Under the pieces are notes generated by a model. That model saw nothing but the letters and a program-made list of their open reading frames with translations. It was not told the DNA's origin and searched no databases. A stretch of DNA of 64,000 nt from Litorimonas cladophorae (GTDB lineage: Bacteria > Pseudomonadota > Alphaproteobacteria > Caulobacterales > Maricaulaceae): the NCBI RefSeq assembly GCF_014652455.1, contig NZ_BMYV01000003.1, forward strand, positions 1 through 64,000. Reading direction: 5' to 3'. Made by a program: the position numbers and the translations under genes. This document shows positions 18,552 to 27,802 of the stretch, piece after piece. Position 1 is the stretch's first letter. Every line of letters starts with the position of its first letter.

Positions 18552-20086
18552 GAATAGGGATTGATGTCGGCGGCACGCATACAGATGCGGTGATATTGAA
18601 TGGTGACGACGTCATTGCCGCGACTAAGGCTTTGACATCGGCTGATGTGATATCTGGCGTGACGGCTGCGCTCGACGAAGTCTTAAAACAATCTGGGGTG
18701 TCGGTCTCATCAATCAGAACCGTTATGATCGGGACAACCCAATTTACGAATGCAATTATCGAGCGACGCGAGCTCTCGCGGGCGGCCGTCATTCGCATCG
18801 GTCTACCTTCGGGTCGAGGGATGCCGCCAATGGTAGATTGGCCGCAAGATATGATCGATGCCATCGACGCAGAAGTCTACATGTTGCACGGCGGGTATCT
18901 TTATAACGGTTGGCCTGTGGCAGATATGCGGGATGATGAAGTCAACGCCGCAGTTTCTGACATCCAACGCAAAGGCATCAAGAATGTCTCGATCGCGTCT
19001 GCATTTTCGCCGATGAACAATACGCCAGAGACTCAAGTGGCTGAAAAAGTTCGGGCGGCCATTCCCGACGCGCGCATAACTTTATCTCATAGCTTCGGGC
19101 GGCTCGGCCTGATGGAACGTGAAAATGCGGCGATTATGAACACGACGCTTCTACCTTTTGCAGATCGTGTCGTGACGTCGTTCCTTGGCGCCTTGGCCCA
19201 GCGCGGCCTCACCTGCCCAGCGTTCATTAGCCAAAATGATGGCACGCTTATGAACGCCGATTTCGTTCGCGCTTATCCCGCCCTTACCTTTGCGTCGGGG
19301 CCGACGAACTCCTTGCGCGGCGCCTATAAATTGACGGGTTTAGAAAATGCGATTGTCGTAGATATCGGGGGTACAACATCTGATATCGGCGTTATCCAAA
19401 ATGGGTTCCCACGCGAGTCTAATGTGATTGTAAATGTTGGTGGTATTCGCACAAACTTCCGTATGCCCGACATCCTCGCGATCGGGCTCGGCGGGGGCAG
19501 CTTGGTGTCGAGTGATGGCAGAATAATTGGCCCTCAATCGGTCGGCCATAAGCTTGTGACCGAAGGGTTAGTCTTCGGAGGGCGAACGCTGACGACAACA
19601 GATATTTTAGTAGCGAGTGGTCATTCCGATATCGGCGACAAAGCCCGAGTTGCCCATCTGGCACCTGAGGTCGTCACCCAAGCCACGGCGACAATGCACA
19701 CAATGCTAAACGACAATATCGAAATGATGAAGCCTGGCGGAAAAGACATGCCCGTCATCTTGGTCGGCGGCGGCGCGGTGCTTGTGACCGACGGATTAAA
19801 TGCGGCGTCCAAATTGCATCGCCCTGAAAACGCCGGTGTCGCCAACGCGATTGGAGCCGCAATTGCGCAGGTCGGCGGAGAGTCTGAGCGTATGTTGTCT
19901 TATCGTCAAACGCCACGAGCGGAAGCGATCGCGTCGGTGACGCGTGCCGCAACAGATCGCGCGATTAAAGCAGGTGCTGATCGCGCAACCATACGCGCGG
20001 TTGATATTGAAGAAACGGCAGTGCCCTACATGGATGAGGGCGCAACGCGAGTAAGGGTGAAGGTTATCGGAGAATTGGCGCAATGA
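18548..20086 (+). CDS. Hydantoinase/oxoprolinase family protein (HyuA-like)
   Basis: The protein has 512 residues from the ATG at 18548, which overlaps the permease stop as ATGA; an in-frame ATG at 18512 lies inside the permease gene and is rejected. The N-terminal actin-like ATP-binding signature IDVGGTHTDAVI (5-16) and the second glycine-rich motif VVDIGGTTSDIGVI (around 283) identify the HyuA/oxoprolinase superfamily, which opens cyclic amides with ATP. The usual HyuB partner is absent; a DUF917 protein replaces it, overlapping this gene by ATGA. Confidence 0.88.
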   Translation: MRIGIDVGGTHTDAVILNGDDVIAATKALTSADVISGVTAALDEVLKQSGVSVSSIRTVMIGTTQFTNAIIERRELSRAAVIRIGLPSGRGMPPMVDWPQDMIDAIDAEVYMLHGGYLYNGWPVADMRDDEVNAAVSDIQRKGIKNVSIASAFSPMNNTPETQVAEKVRAAIPDARITLSHSFGRLGLMERENAAIMNTTLLPFADRVVTSFLGALAQRGLTCPAFISQNDGTLMNADFVRAYPALTFASGPTNSLRGAYKLTGLENAIVVDIGGTTSDIGVIQNGFPRESNVIVNVGGIRTNFRMPDILAIGLGGGSLVSSDGRIIGPQSVGHKLVTEGLVFGGRTLTTTDILVASGHSDIGDKARVAHLAPEVVTQATATMHTMLNDNIEMMKPGGKDMPVILVGGGAVLVTDGLNAASKLHRPENAGVANAIGAAIAQVGGESERMLSYRQTPRAEAIASVTRAATDRAIKAGADRATIRAVDIEETAVPYMDEGATRVRVKVIGELAQ

Positions 20087-21171
20087 AAAAAATCGATTTG
20101 AGCCACCTCGACGATTTAGCATTAGGTTCGGTTTTCCTTGCAACAGGCGGCGGTGGTGACCCGCATGTGCCGCAACTCATCACGGAACAGGCAATTAAAG
20201 CCTATGGGCCCATCTCGTTGATCGCTCCGGAAGCTCTTGATGACGACGCCTTCATCGTCCCGATTGGAAATGTTGGCGCCCCGACCGTAAGTTTGGAGCT
20301 TCTTCCCTCCGTCGACGAAGCCGCGAAGACGATTGATGCATTTGAAGCCCATGTAGGACGAAAAGTTGACGCAGTCGCCTCATTCGAAATTGGAGGAGGG
20401 AACTCTCTGATCCCATTGGTTGCCGCAGCAGTGAAAGGCATTCCCGTCGTCGATGGTGACGGCATGGGGCGCGCCCTGCCCGAGGCACAAATGATGTCCT
20501 ATGCCATCGCAGGCGTAAGACCTACGCCCGCCTTAGCGTTGGATTATGCTGGGAACCAAGCGACGTTTCAGACCAAGACTACAGAAGTTTATGAGCGCCA
20601 TATTCGAAGTTTTGCTATGGCGGCCGGCGGCATGATTACGACGGCTGAACACGCAATGAGTGGCGCAGAATTGAAGCGATCCGTAATCCCCGGAACGCTC
20701 AGTTTTTCTATCGAACTGGGTCGCACATTGCGTGAAAATCGCGGGCAAGCAGAAGGACTATTGAAACCCCTTCAAGACATCTTCGTTCCCTCTATCTACG
20801 GAGAGTGTAGATTAGTCTTCCAAGGTAAAGTCATCGACAAAGCCACGCGTATTGTGGGCGGATATGATGTCGGGGAAGCGACCATTGATCGTTTCGATGG
20901 TTCGGGTGAACCTCTTAAAATCAGTATAAAAAATGAGTATCTTCTCGCGACTATTGGCGACAAAGTTATTGCGAGCGTTCCGGATTTAATCGTGATCGTA
21001 GACTATGAAACCGGTACGCCGATCAATGCGGAGCGTTTGCGTTACGGACATCGGGTTGCCGTTTTTGCTGTCGGATGTCCTGAGTTTTACCGAACACCAG
21101 AGGCCTTGCGCGTGGTGGAACCGCGCTGCTTTGGATTTGATATTGACTATGTCCCGTTAGAGAAACTCTAA
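20083..21171 (+). CDS. DUF917 family protein
   Basis: This 362-residue DUF917 protein starts with the family's DDLALGSVFLATGGGGDP segment (about 10-27). The family sits next to HyuA-like genes and is thought to act with them on cyclic amides; the activity is not established. The start overlaps the hydantoinase stop (ATGA). The gene ends in a 4-bp tail-to-tail overlap with the sulfotransferase gene (21168-21171). Confidence 0.85.
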   Translation: MKKIDLSHLDDLALGSVFLATGGGGDPHVPQLITEQAIKAYGPISLIAPEALDDDAFIVPIGNVGAPTVSLELLPSVDEAAKTIDAFEAHVGRKVDAVASFEIGGGNSLIPLVAAAVKGIPVVDGDGMGRALPEAQMMSYAIAGVRPTPALALDYAGNQATFQTKTTEVYERHIRSFAMAAGGMITTAEHAMSGAELKRSVIPGTLSFSIELGRTLRENRGQAEGLLKPLQDIFVPSIYGECRLVFQGKVIDKATRIVGGYDVGEATIDRFDGSGEPLKISIKNEYLLATIGDKVIASVPDLIVIVDYETGTPINAERLRYGHRVAVFAVGCPEFYRTPEALRVVEPRCFGFDIDYVPLEKL

Positions 21172-22730
21172 TCGGCCAAATTTGCGAGGGCGGCCTGCAG
21201 GCCGTCCAGTTTATTACCGTACTTTTTCCATCGATCTATTGAGCCCGAATAGAGAGGTTGCCTGACTTGCACCGAACTCGCCGTTGAAACGGCCGCGGTA
21301 TTCTCGTGGAAGCGAAGACAGGCCTCTTCCCAATCCAAACCGCAAAAACTGAGCAACCGTTGGGTTTGATTTTCTTGATCGTGCACGATGTCTTCGTACC
21401 GAACTTCCATGAACCGATCCTCCGGCAGCGTTTCGCGCCAATGCGTCATCAGGTCATCAAATAGGCGATAAAAATAGGCCGTGTCGTCGAGGTCGAACGT
21501 ATAATTATAGTAGGAAAACTGCGTCGAAAATAGCTGTCGAAAATTTGACAAACAACTATCCATCGCCCCGCGCCGCAATGCGATGATTTTGACCTTGGGA
21601 AAAGCGTTAGCGATCAGAGCCGCGTAGAAGAAATTAAGCGGCATTTTGTCGACCATATGGGGCGCCCCCCCAGCTAGACCTTGGGTTTGGGATAAATAGC
21701 CCTTGGCTGCGTCTTGCAGCACGAGGTCCTTACTGGCGTCCAGTGTCTCTGCATCCAATACGAACGGACTCTGGCTATTTGTCAGTCTTTTGATTTGCTC
21801 GGCGAAAACATCCAGCTCGCCAGCAGATTTGACTTGACTATGCGACGATAAAATCCGGTCCACGAGTGTGGTTCCTGTCCGAGGTAAGCCAACGATGAAA
21901 ATTGGGACTCTAACTGGATCGAAAGATTCGGTGGGACGTTTGATATGAGCTGTGTTTTTGGCCGCCTCGAAAACTTTTGCCGCGCTGTCGGTGTCAAATG
22001 GGAACTCGGCCCGTTTTTCCAATTTTGCCCTTAACAACCAAGAAAGGCTCTCCTCATGCTGCCCAAGGTCCTCCAGAGTTTTGGCAATAGCGTGCCCGAG
22101 ATGAAGTTTAACGTCAGAGGAATTGCTGGGCCTATCGAACATATCCTTGAGTGTCTGGAGTTGCTGCGTTTCCGGGGATTGTTTGTTCAAAGCAATCAGA
22201 GATGACCAAGCGCGATGGTGTGTGGGTTCAAGGCTAAGAACTTTTTCGTAAGCAGTTTTTGCCTCATCAAATCGACCTAAAAATTGTTGAGAGGCCGCGA
22301 GATTGTAAAAATAGTTGGGCTCTTTATCGTTCAATCTCACGGCAACTTTGAAATGCTCCACTGCCTTTTCATGATCCCCGCAGCGACTGTAAACTACGCC
22401 GAGCATATCGCGTAGATGCGCATTATTGCCGACGACTTTTGAGGCTAGATTGGCGGCTAAGAGAGCCTCATTTGAGCGGCGGAGCGTAGATAGAACCATC
22501 GCTTCATAGGCGACGTAAAAAGGCTCTTCGGGATCAAATTGTTTGGCTTTAGAAAAAAGATCCAAAGCTTTCCCGAAATTATTGTGATCGAAGGCGATAA
22601 CGCCCAATAAGAAATAAGGAATTGGCGCTATAACATTTGCTTTGATCTCTTTAATCGCACTGGCGTGAACCGCCTTGTAAGCCTTCTCGCGCAAAAGCCC
22701 CAATCCGCTTTCAAGTGTGAGTTTGGGCAT
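21168..22730 (-). CDS. TPR-containing sulfotransferase family protein
   Basis: The protein has 520 residues. About 1-235 is a tetratricopeptide-repeat array (YFYNLAASQQFLGRFDEAKTAYE near 140-160). About 270-520 is a PAPS-dependent sulfotransferase domain with the 5'-phosphosulfate loop PRTGTT at 283-288 and a 3'-phosphate-binding region (KVKIIALRRGAMDSCLSNFR). There is no signal peptide. Cytosolic sulfation of a protein, peptide or glycan is implied by family, but the acceptor is unknown. It is divergent from a TonB-dependent receptor, a pairing that suggests a shared pathway. Confidence 0.88.
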   Translation of the reverse strand: MPKLTLESGLGLLREKAYKAVHASAIKEIKANVIAPIPYFLLGVIAFDHNNFGKALDLFSKAKQFDPEEPFYVAYEAMVLSTLRRSNEALLAANLASKVVGNNAHLRDMLGVVYSRCGDHEKAVEHFKVAVRLNDKEPNYFYNLAASQQFLGRFDEAKTAYEKVLSLEPTHHRAWSSLIALNKQSPETQQLQTLKDMFDRPSNSSDVKLHLGHAIAKTLEDLGQHEESLSWLLRAKLEKRAEFPFDTDSAAKVFEAAKNTAHIKRPTESFDPVRVPIFIVGLPRTGTTLVDRILSSHSQVKSAGELDVFAEQIKRLTNSQSPFVLDAETLDASKDLVLQDAAKGYLSQTQGLAGGAPHMVDKMPLNFFYAALIANAFPKVKIIALRRGAMDSCLSNFRQLFSTQFSYYNYTFDLDDTAYFYRLFDDLMTHWRETLPEDRFMEVRYEDIVHDQENQTQRLLSFCGLDWEEACLRFHENTAAVSTASSVQVRQPLYSGSIDRWKKYGNKLDGLQAALANLAD

Positions 22731-22754
22731 GAATTTTCTCTGCTAGGCTAAGTT

Positions 22755-22814
22755 CGTCTGAATACGTCTAAATACGTGACTCATGTGCACATATTGAAAT
22801 CTAATTTTGTGCAC
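22755..22814. promoter_or_regulatory. Tandem 10-bp repeats and paired GTGCAC sites
   Basis: CGTCTGAATA (22755-22764) is followed at once by CGTCTAAATA (22765-22774) and then CGTGA, a 10-bp period that places sites on one helix face. Further on, the palindrome GTGCAC occurs at 22785-22790 and 22809-22814, 24 bp apart. All lie in the spacer between the sulfotransferase and the TonB receptor, so they are candidate operators. Confidence 0.45.
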
Positions 22815-22949
22815 TACGGGAATTTAGATAGAATGGTTAGAGTTTTGGCTTGATTTCAAGGCCTAATTTCGCTGAAGCTGCTGTATCAATACCGTCGACC
22901 AACCACGTTTGTTTGGCATTTCGACCAGTTCTTAGGACAAAAGAAGACT

Positions 22950-25361
22950 ATGATCACGCCCCGCACAACCCTAAAAAACCGTTTGAAGATGACAGCGAGC
23001 CTTTTAGCCTTGCCAATCAGCTTTGCAACTTTTGCCGCTCCAGTACAAGCTCAAGACCAAGTCCAAGATGAGGATCAAATCATCGTCACAGCAACGCGCC
23101 GCGACGCCACAGTGCAAGATGTACCTTTCAACATTTCTGCTGTGTCTGCGGTTGAGCTCGAAGACATTGGGATTACAGATCTGGCAGAACTGTCTGCCTG
23201 GGTGCCCGGTTTTCACATCATCAATGGCGGTGGTCGTGAGCAAGATGGGATTGTCATTCGAGGCCTGAATGCGGATGGCCTAGGCGCGGCTAATAACAAC
23301 GGAACTGTCGCGACCTACATTGGAGAGATACCACTCTTCGTGGATTTGAAGCTCAACGATATGAAGCAAGTTGAAGTTTTACTTGGGCCGCAAGGCACGC
23401 TTTATGGTGCGGGGACGATGGGCGGCGCCGTCCGATACATCCCGAACAAACCAGAAATTGGAGAACAGCTTTTCACTGTAAGAGCAGACGCCTATAATTA
23501 TTCTAAAGGGAGCGGAATTTCGACGGACATTGGTTTGACGGCCAACATTCCTGTTTCTGATACATTTGCTATCCGAGCAAATTTGGACTTCTTGAATGAC
23601 GATGGTTACATTGATTATGTCAATGTCGTGAACCAGATTGGTTTCTCAAACCCTGATGTTGCGAGCGACGTGCGCACAGTCAAGGATGCCAACAAAGAAG
23701 AGACACTTTCCCTTCGGGTTGCGGGGCGTTGGACGCCTGTAGATGCCGTCGATGCCACACTCACCTATTACGGACAGTTTCAAGATGTTGATGGACGTTC
23801 CCATAATGGATTTGTCGATGGACGAGATGCAAACAACACATTTATTACAGGGCGCTATGAATCGGGTACGCGAGTATTAGAGCCTAACAAACGTGATGAC
23901 GAGTTGTTGGCATTAGAGGTTGTCGCAGATCTTGGCTTTGCGGAACTAACATCAGCGACTGGTTTTGGTAAATATGACGAGCTAGGTAATCGCGATCAAA
24001 CGGATTTGCTGATCGGTCTGCAATATAGCTATGAGAGCTTCCCTAACTTTACAGCGATTACCGAAGAGGCCGTTCAAAGCAAGTTCTTCAACCAAGAGGT
24101 ACGTTTGGTATCCAAAGGTGATAACCGCTATAATTGGATTATCGGAGCGTTTTACAACGAAAATGAGACCCAATCTTATTCCCAAGAATTCACGCCTAAT
24201 CACCCCTTCTCAACAAGATCCGATGATCTAGAGTATGACGCTTTCTCGAATTCCAAGAATATTGAACAAGCGGTGTTCGGAGAGATTGGATTCGATATTA
24301 CCGAAGCGTGGCAGGTCACTGTAGGCGGACGGTATTTTGAATATGATTTGAAATCCGCCAGTGAAGCCTTCGTCCCGTTTTTCGAGGCCGCAAGCTACCA
24401 ACGCTCCACATTGGATGGGATTGAATCCATAGACTTTGACCCCAATAATGACGCCAAAGATGATGGTACACTTTTCAAGTTTAATACATCATATGCAATT
24501 AATGACGACGTAAATATTTACGCGACCGTATCCGAAGGGTTCCGCTTAGGTGGATCCAACGGCATCGCTCCCTGTCCAGACGTCATTCCAGATCAGCAAA
24601 CTCTTTGTGCCTTACCTGACGAACAGAACTATGGGCCTGATACCACAACGAACTATGAAGTGGGTGTCAAATCCACTCTCATGGATGGGAAACTGATTTT
24701 GAATGGTGCTGTCTATTTGCTCGATTGGGAAGGAATTTTACTGGCGGGTGCAACTGAGAACGGCGGCCTTACCTTCTTACAAAATGGAGGTACCGCTCAG
24801 TCGAAAGGATTGGAAGTTAGTTTTGATTATGAGCCGGTTGAAGACCTAAACATTCGCGGCAACTACGCTTACACCAATGCAGAACTTACGAGCGATGCAC
24901 CTGGATTGTACACGGAGAATGCATTCTTTAGCGTCGCCGCAGATGATACAGGCGGTGTCGACGGCGACCGTTTACCAGGTTCGCCAGAGCATCAATTCAG
25001 CCTCTTCGCAGACTACACGCATGGTCTGTCTGGTGGTCAGGACTTGGTGGCACGCGCGGGTCTATCCTATACAAGTGATATCCTCCAGCGGGTCGGGTCG
25101 ATCGCGAATGGCGAAACCCTCGATGGGTACCTACTCACCAATGCGTCGATTTCTTATCAGGAAGACAATTGGAGCCTTACGCTTTACGCAAACAATCTTT
25201 TTGATGAGTATGCCGAAGCTACGATTACAGGGACAGGTGCGTCCGTGCAGACGTTCAGGGACGACTTTGGTGACGGTGGGTTGCACGTCTTCAGAGGTTT
25301 CCGCCCAACACCTATCCCGCCACGGGTCATCGGAATGCGAGCGTCCTATACATTTGAGTAA
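22950..25361 (+). CDS. TonB-dependent outer membrane receptor
   Basis: This 803-residue receptor has a signal peptide ending near AQA (33-35), a TonB box-like segment (DQIIVTATRR, about 42-51), a plug domain (VPFNISAVSAVELEDIGITD; VEVLLGPQGTLYGAGTMGGAVRY) and a 22-strand barrel ending in a terminal aromatic strand (MRASYTFE). It takes up a large or scarce ligand with TonB/ExbBD energy. The ligand is unknown. The barrel is of the sphingomonad/caulobacterial type often used for carbohydrates, siderophores or lipophilic compounds. Confidence 0.93.
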   Translation: MITPRTTLKNRLKMTASLLALPISFATFAAPVQAQDQVQDEDQIIVTATRRDATVQDVPFNISAVSAVELEDIGITDLAELSAWVPGFHIINGGGREQDGIVIRGLNADGLGAANNNGTVATYIGEIPLFVDLKLNDMKQVEVLLGPQGTLYGAGTMGGAVRYIPNKPEIGEQLFTVRADAYNYSKGSGISTDIGLTANIPVSDTFAIRANLDFLNDDGYIDYVNVVNQIGFSNPDVASDVRTVKDANKEETLSLRVAGRWTPVDAVDATLTYYGQFQDVDGRSHNGFVDGRDANNTFITGRYESGTRVLEPNKRDDELLALEVVADLGFAELTSATGFGKYDELGNRDQTDLLIGLQYSYESFPNFTAITEEAVQSKFFNQEVRLVSKGDNRYNWIIGAFYNENETQSYSQEFTPNHPFSTRSDDLEYDAFSNSKNIEQAVFGEIGFDITEAWQVTVGGRYFEYDLKSASEAFVPFFEAASYQRSTLDGIESIDFDPNNDAKDDGTLFKFNTSYAINDDVNIYATVSEGFRLGGSNGIAPCPDVIPDQQTLCALPDEQNYGPDTTTNYEVGVKSTLMDGKLILNGAVYLLDWEGILLAGATENGGLTFLQNGGTAQSKGLEVSFDYEPVEDLNIRGNYAYTNAELTSDAPGLYTENAFFSVAADDTGGVDGDRLPGSPEHQFSLFADYTHGLSGGQDLVARAGLSYTSDILQRVGSIANGETLDGYLLTNASISYQEDNWSLTLYANNLFDEYAEATITGTGASVQTFRDDFGDGGLHVFRGFRPTPIPPRVIGMRASYTFE

Positions 25362-25490
25362 ATCGTAACGAAAATCTCAAACAAACGGACCTCACATCCC
25401 CGAGTTTTGAAATACGTGTGAAGCCGGTCAGGACCATGATCGGCTTCCAGTCGCGCTTACTCACTCTTAAACCGGCTCAAGAGTCTCATC

Positions 25491-25518
25491 GGGCGACCAT
25501 TTTTCAAAATGGTCGCCC
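25491..25518. terminator. 13-bp perfect hairpin between convergent genes
   Basis: GGGCGACCATTTT (25491-25503) and AAAATGGTCGCCC (25506-25518) form a perfect stem with a 2-nt formal loop. It separates the convergent TonB receptor and MFS genes and is probably a bidirectional terminator. The U run after it is interrupted. Confidence 0.65.
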
Positions 25519-25610
25519 GTAATATATTTGGGTTCTAGCATTTAGACGATGTTGCATTACGCAGACACACGGGGCCTCTGATCCCTTCACGCCAAAGCGC
25601 CAAGGAAAAC

Positions 25611-26876
25611 TTATGCTGCACTCGCTCTCGCAACGCCTGCGCGATAATGGTTGGCCGCATCCAAATAAAAAACAATGCTCAACAAATTGAATCCCAAGAT
25701 GATCGTAAGGGCGCGTTTGATGGAATCCTGACCCAAGGACGGCGCAAAGAAGTCTGACAATAGGCCAAGGATAACCGGCCCAAGACCAATACCCAATAAC
25801 GTCAAACACAGAAGCATCACGGCGGAGGCCATTGCCCTCATCCGAACTGGAACAAGCTCTTGCATCGCCGCGTAAGAAATAGATGCGTAGAGAAGCCCAA
25901 ACAATCCTGGCACAATATAGGCCCAATACGCCGTCGTTTTATTAGGGGCGTAGAGAAACATCACGATGAATGGAAACGCCAGTAGACCCGTTATTAAAAT
26001 CGTCCAAGGCCGCCATCTCAGGTCTTTTTCTGAAAGCTTATCACAAAGCGCCCCAACGGTGATGGCCCCAATGCCGCCTAAGCCGCCCATGAGCAGTCCC
26101 AATGCCACACCGAGCTCCCCAATTGGAACGGAGTGAACGCGAATAAGGTAGAGCGGAATTCCGGATAAAAAAGCGTTCGCGGAAATACAGACAAAGACTC
26201 CGCCGAACAGAAGACTAACCATTGCGCGTTGGGATTTAAAGAATGTCAATGTTTCGCGAAGGCTCGGAGCGTCTTGATCGGTCACACGACTTTCAGAGGC
26301 TCCACGTTTCGGCTCTTTAACGGTGAGAAACAATATTGTTGCAATCAGCAATCCTGGGGTCCCGGCAACGAAAAAGGCAGCGCGCCACCCAAATTTTGCC
26401 GCGATGAAACCACCTAAAATGAAACCGATCAAAATACCCAGACTAATTCCTGTTGTGTATATGCCCAAGGCGAGGGCGCGACGTTTCGGTGGGAAAATAT
26501 CTGCGATCATTGCCGTTGCAGGCGGCGTCCCACCAGCCTCACCAATGCCGACGCCCATACGAGCTAATGCCAGGTGCCAGAAGTTGCCAGCAAATCCGCT
26601 TAACGCGGTCATGCCAGACCATATCGTCACTGCGAGAGCGATTATATTCCGTCGATTTCCGCGATCGGCCCAAGCGGCAAAAGGAATACCCAATGTCGCG
26701 TAAAACGCGGCGAATAATATCCCCGTAAGCAAACCAAGCTGTGTATCGCTAATTCCAAATTCTTGTTTGATCGGCTCTTGCAAAATCACCATGATTTGTC
26801 GGTCAACGTGGTTCAACGCATAGACGATGGTTAAAACGCCGAGAATATACCATCGGTTAGAGGAACGAATGTTCAT
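25611..26876 (-). CDS. MFS transporter (spinster-like)
   Basis: This 421-residue major facilitator protein has 12 predicted helices. The N-terminal YALNHVDRQIMVILQEPI segment and the GxxADRxxRR-type loop (AAWADRGNRRNI) match spinster-like and sugar/organic-anion MFS members. Its ATG overlaps the stop of the upstream hydrolase gene (ATGA), so it is the last gene of a four-gene operon. It may import a substrate released by, or export a product of, the operon's hydrolases; direction is unknown. Confidence 0.88.
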   Translation of the reverse strand: MNIRSSNRWYILGVLTIVYALNHVDRQIMVILQEPIKQEFGISDTQLGLLTGILFAAFYATLGIPFAAWADRGNRRNIIALAVTIWSGMTALSGFAGNFWHLALARMGVGIGEAGGTPPATAMIADIFPPKRRALALGIYTTGISLGILIGFILGGFIAAKFGWRAAFFVAGTPGLLIATILFLTVKEPKRGASESRVTDQDAPSLRETLTFFKSQRAMVSLLFGGVFVCISANAFLSGIPLYLIRVHSVPIGELGVALGLLMGGLGGIGAITVGALCDKLSEKDLRWRPWTILITGLLAFPFIVMFLYAPNKTTAYWAYIVPGLFGLLYASISYAAMQELVPVRMRAMASAVMLLCLTLLGIGLGPVILGLLSDFFAPSLGQDSIKRALTIILGFNLLSIVFYLDAANHYRAGVARASAA

Positions 26877-27802
26877 GGCGTTTCCGTTGTTAAAATGAAG
26901 TCTCGAATGTCAGCCGCAAGACGGGAAGTCGCTTCTTCTTGGGGAACATGACCGACGCCCTCATAAGAAATTAATTTGGCGTTTGGCATTATATTGGCAA
27001 ATTCCTGACCCTGTTCTGGCGGCACCATGACATCTCTATCGCCCCAAATAATAAGTGTGGGTTGCTCAACTTTGGCAAGGTCACCTTCTGGATTTGGCAG
27101 AGTAAACTGCCCTGCGCGCGCGACAAACGCGTCCCCATTTCCTGGCTGGAGCATCAAATCACGCATCTGCGAAATACGCGTTTCAGAAACTTTTGAGGCG
27201 TCGCCGAAAAGCGCGGCGCTAGCTTGTTTTACTCCGGCTTCAGGCGCTTTGGTAAGATAATATTTCACCATCATGGGCACCTCCACAGGGGTCTCCGTCA
27301 CACCGTTGATCGAAAACCCACCCGGAGATATCAGGACAAGTTTTGAAGCGATATCGGGATTCGCCACAACAGCGCGCCAAGCGACCAACCCGCCCAATGA
27401 ATTCCCGAGCAATGTGGGGGTTTCCAAATCCAACGCTTTGACGAACGCATTAAAAACTTCGACCGTTCGGGTGTTGGAATAATCTGACAGAGGATCCGTA
27501 CCGCTCAAACCATGCCCCGGAAGGTCCAATCGGATGAGACGGAAATCGTCAGAAAGATCAGCCGCAAGCGCGTCCCAGGTCTCTAGCGACGAGGTGAACC
27601 CGTGGATCATAACCAAGGTGGGCGCATCGATGTTCCCTTCCTCGCGATACCGCAGGGACACGCCGTTAACAGTGACCATCTTGTCAGTGGCTTTGAAATA
27701 CGGGTTTTCCATTGGAGATGTAACGACTGGACCACTCGGATTTCCACAGGCGGTAAGTCCCATCCCAAGCCCAATAAAAAATGGAATTAATCGAAGTGTC
27801 AT
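26873..27802 (-). CDS. Alpha/beta hydrolase lipoprotein
   Basis: The protein has 309 residues from the ATG at 27802, which overlaps the upstream stop (ATGA) and has AGGCGG before it; the longer in-frame form to 27898 lacks support. The lipobox LTAC (Cys19) anchors it to the envelope. The fold shows the HGF oxyanion loop (67-69), the nucleophile elbow GNSLGG (Ser136), the acid in WGDRDVMVPP and the base in YEGVGHVP. It is an esterase/lipase-type hydrolase, and its envelope location suggests it acts on incoming substrate. Confidence 0.87.
   Translation of the reverse strand: MTLRLIPFFIGLGMGLTACGNPSGPVVTSPMENPYFKATDKMVTVNGVSLRYREEGNIDAPTLVMIHGFTSSLETWDALAADLSDDFRLIRLDLPGHGLSGTDPLSDYSNTRTVEVFNAFVKALDLETPTLLGNSLGGLVAWRAVVANPDIASKLVLISPGGFSINGVTETPVEVPMMVKYYLTKAPEAGVKQASAALFGDASKVSETRISQMRDLMLQPGNGDAFVARAGQFTLPNPEGDLAKVEQPTLIIWGDRDVMVPPEQGQEFANIMPNAKLISYEGVGHVPQEEATSRLAADIRDFILTTETP

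Noticed and set aside
25420-25447. Second inverted repeat GAAGCCG/CGGCTTC near the TonB receptor end
   Set aside because: Only 7 bp with a 14-nt loop and no U run; the nearby 13-bp hairpin explains termination better.
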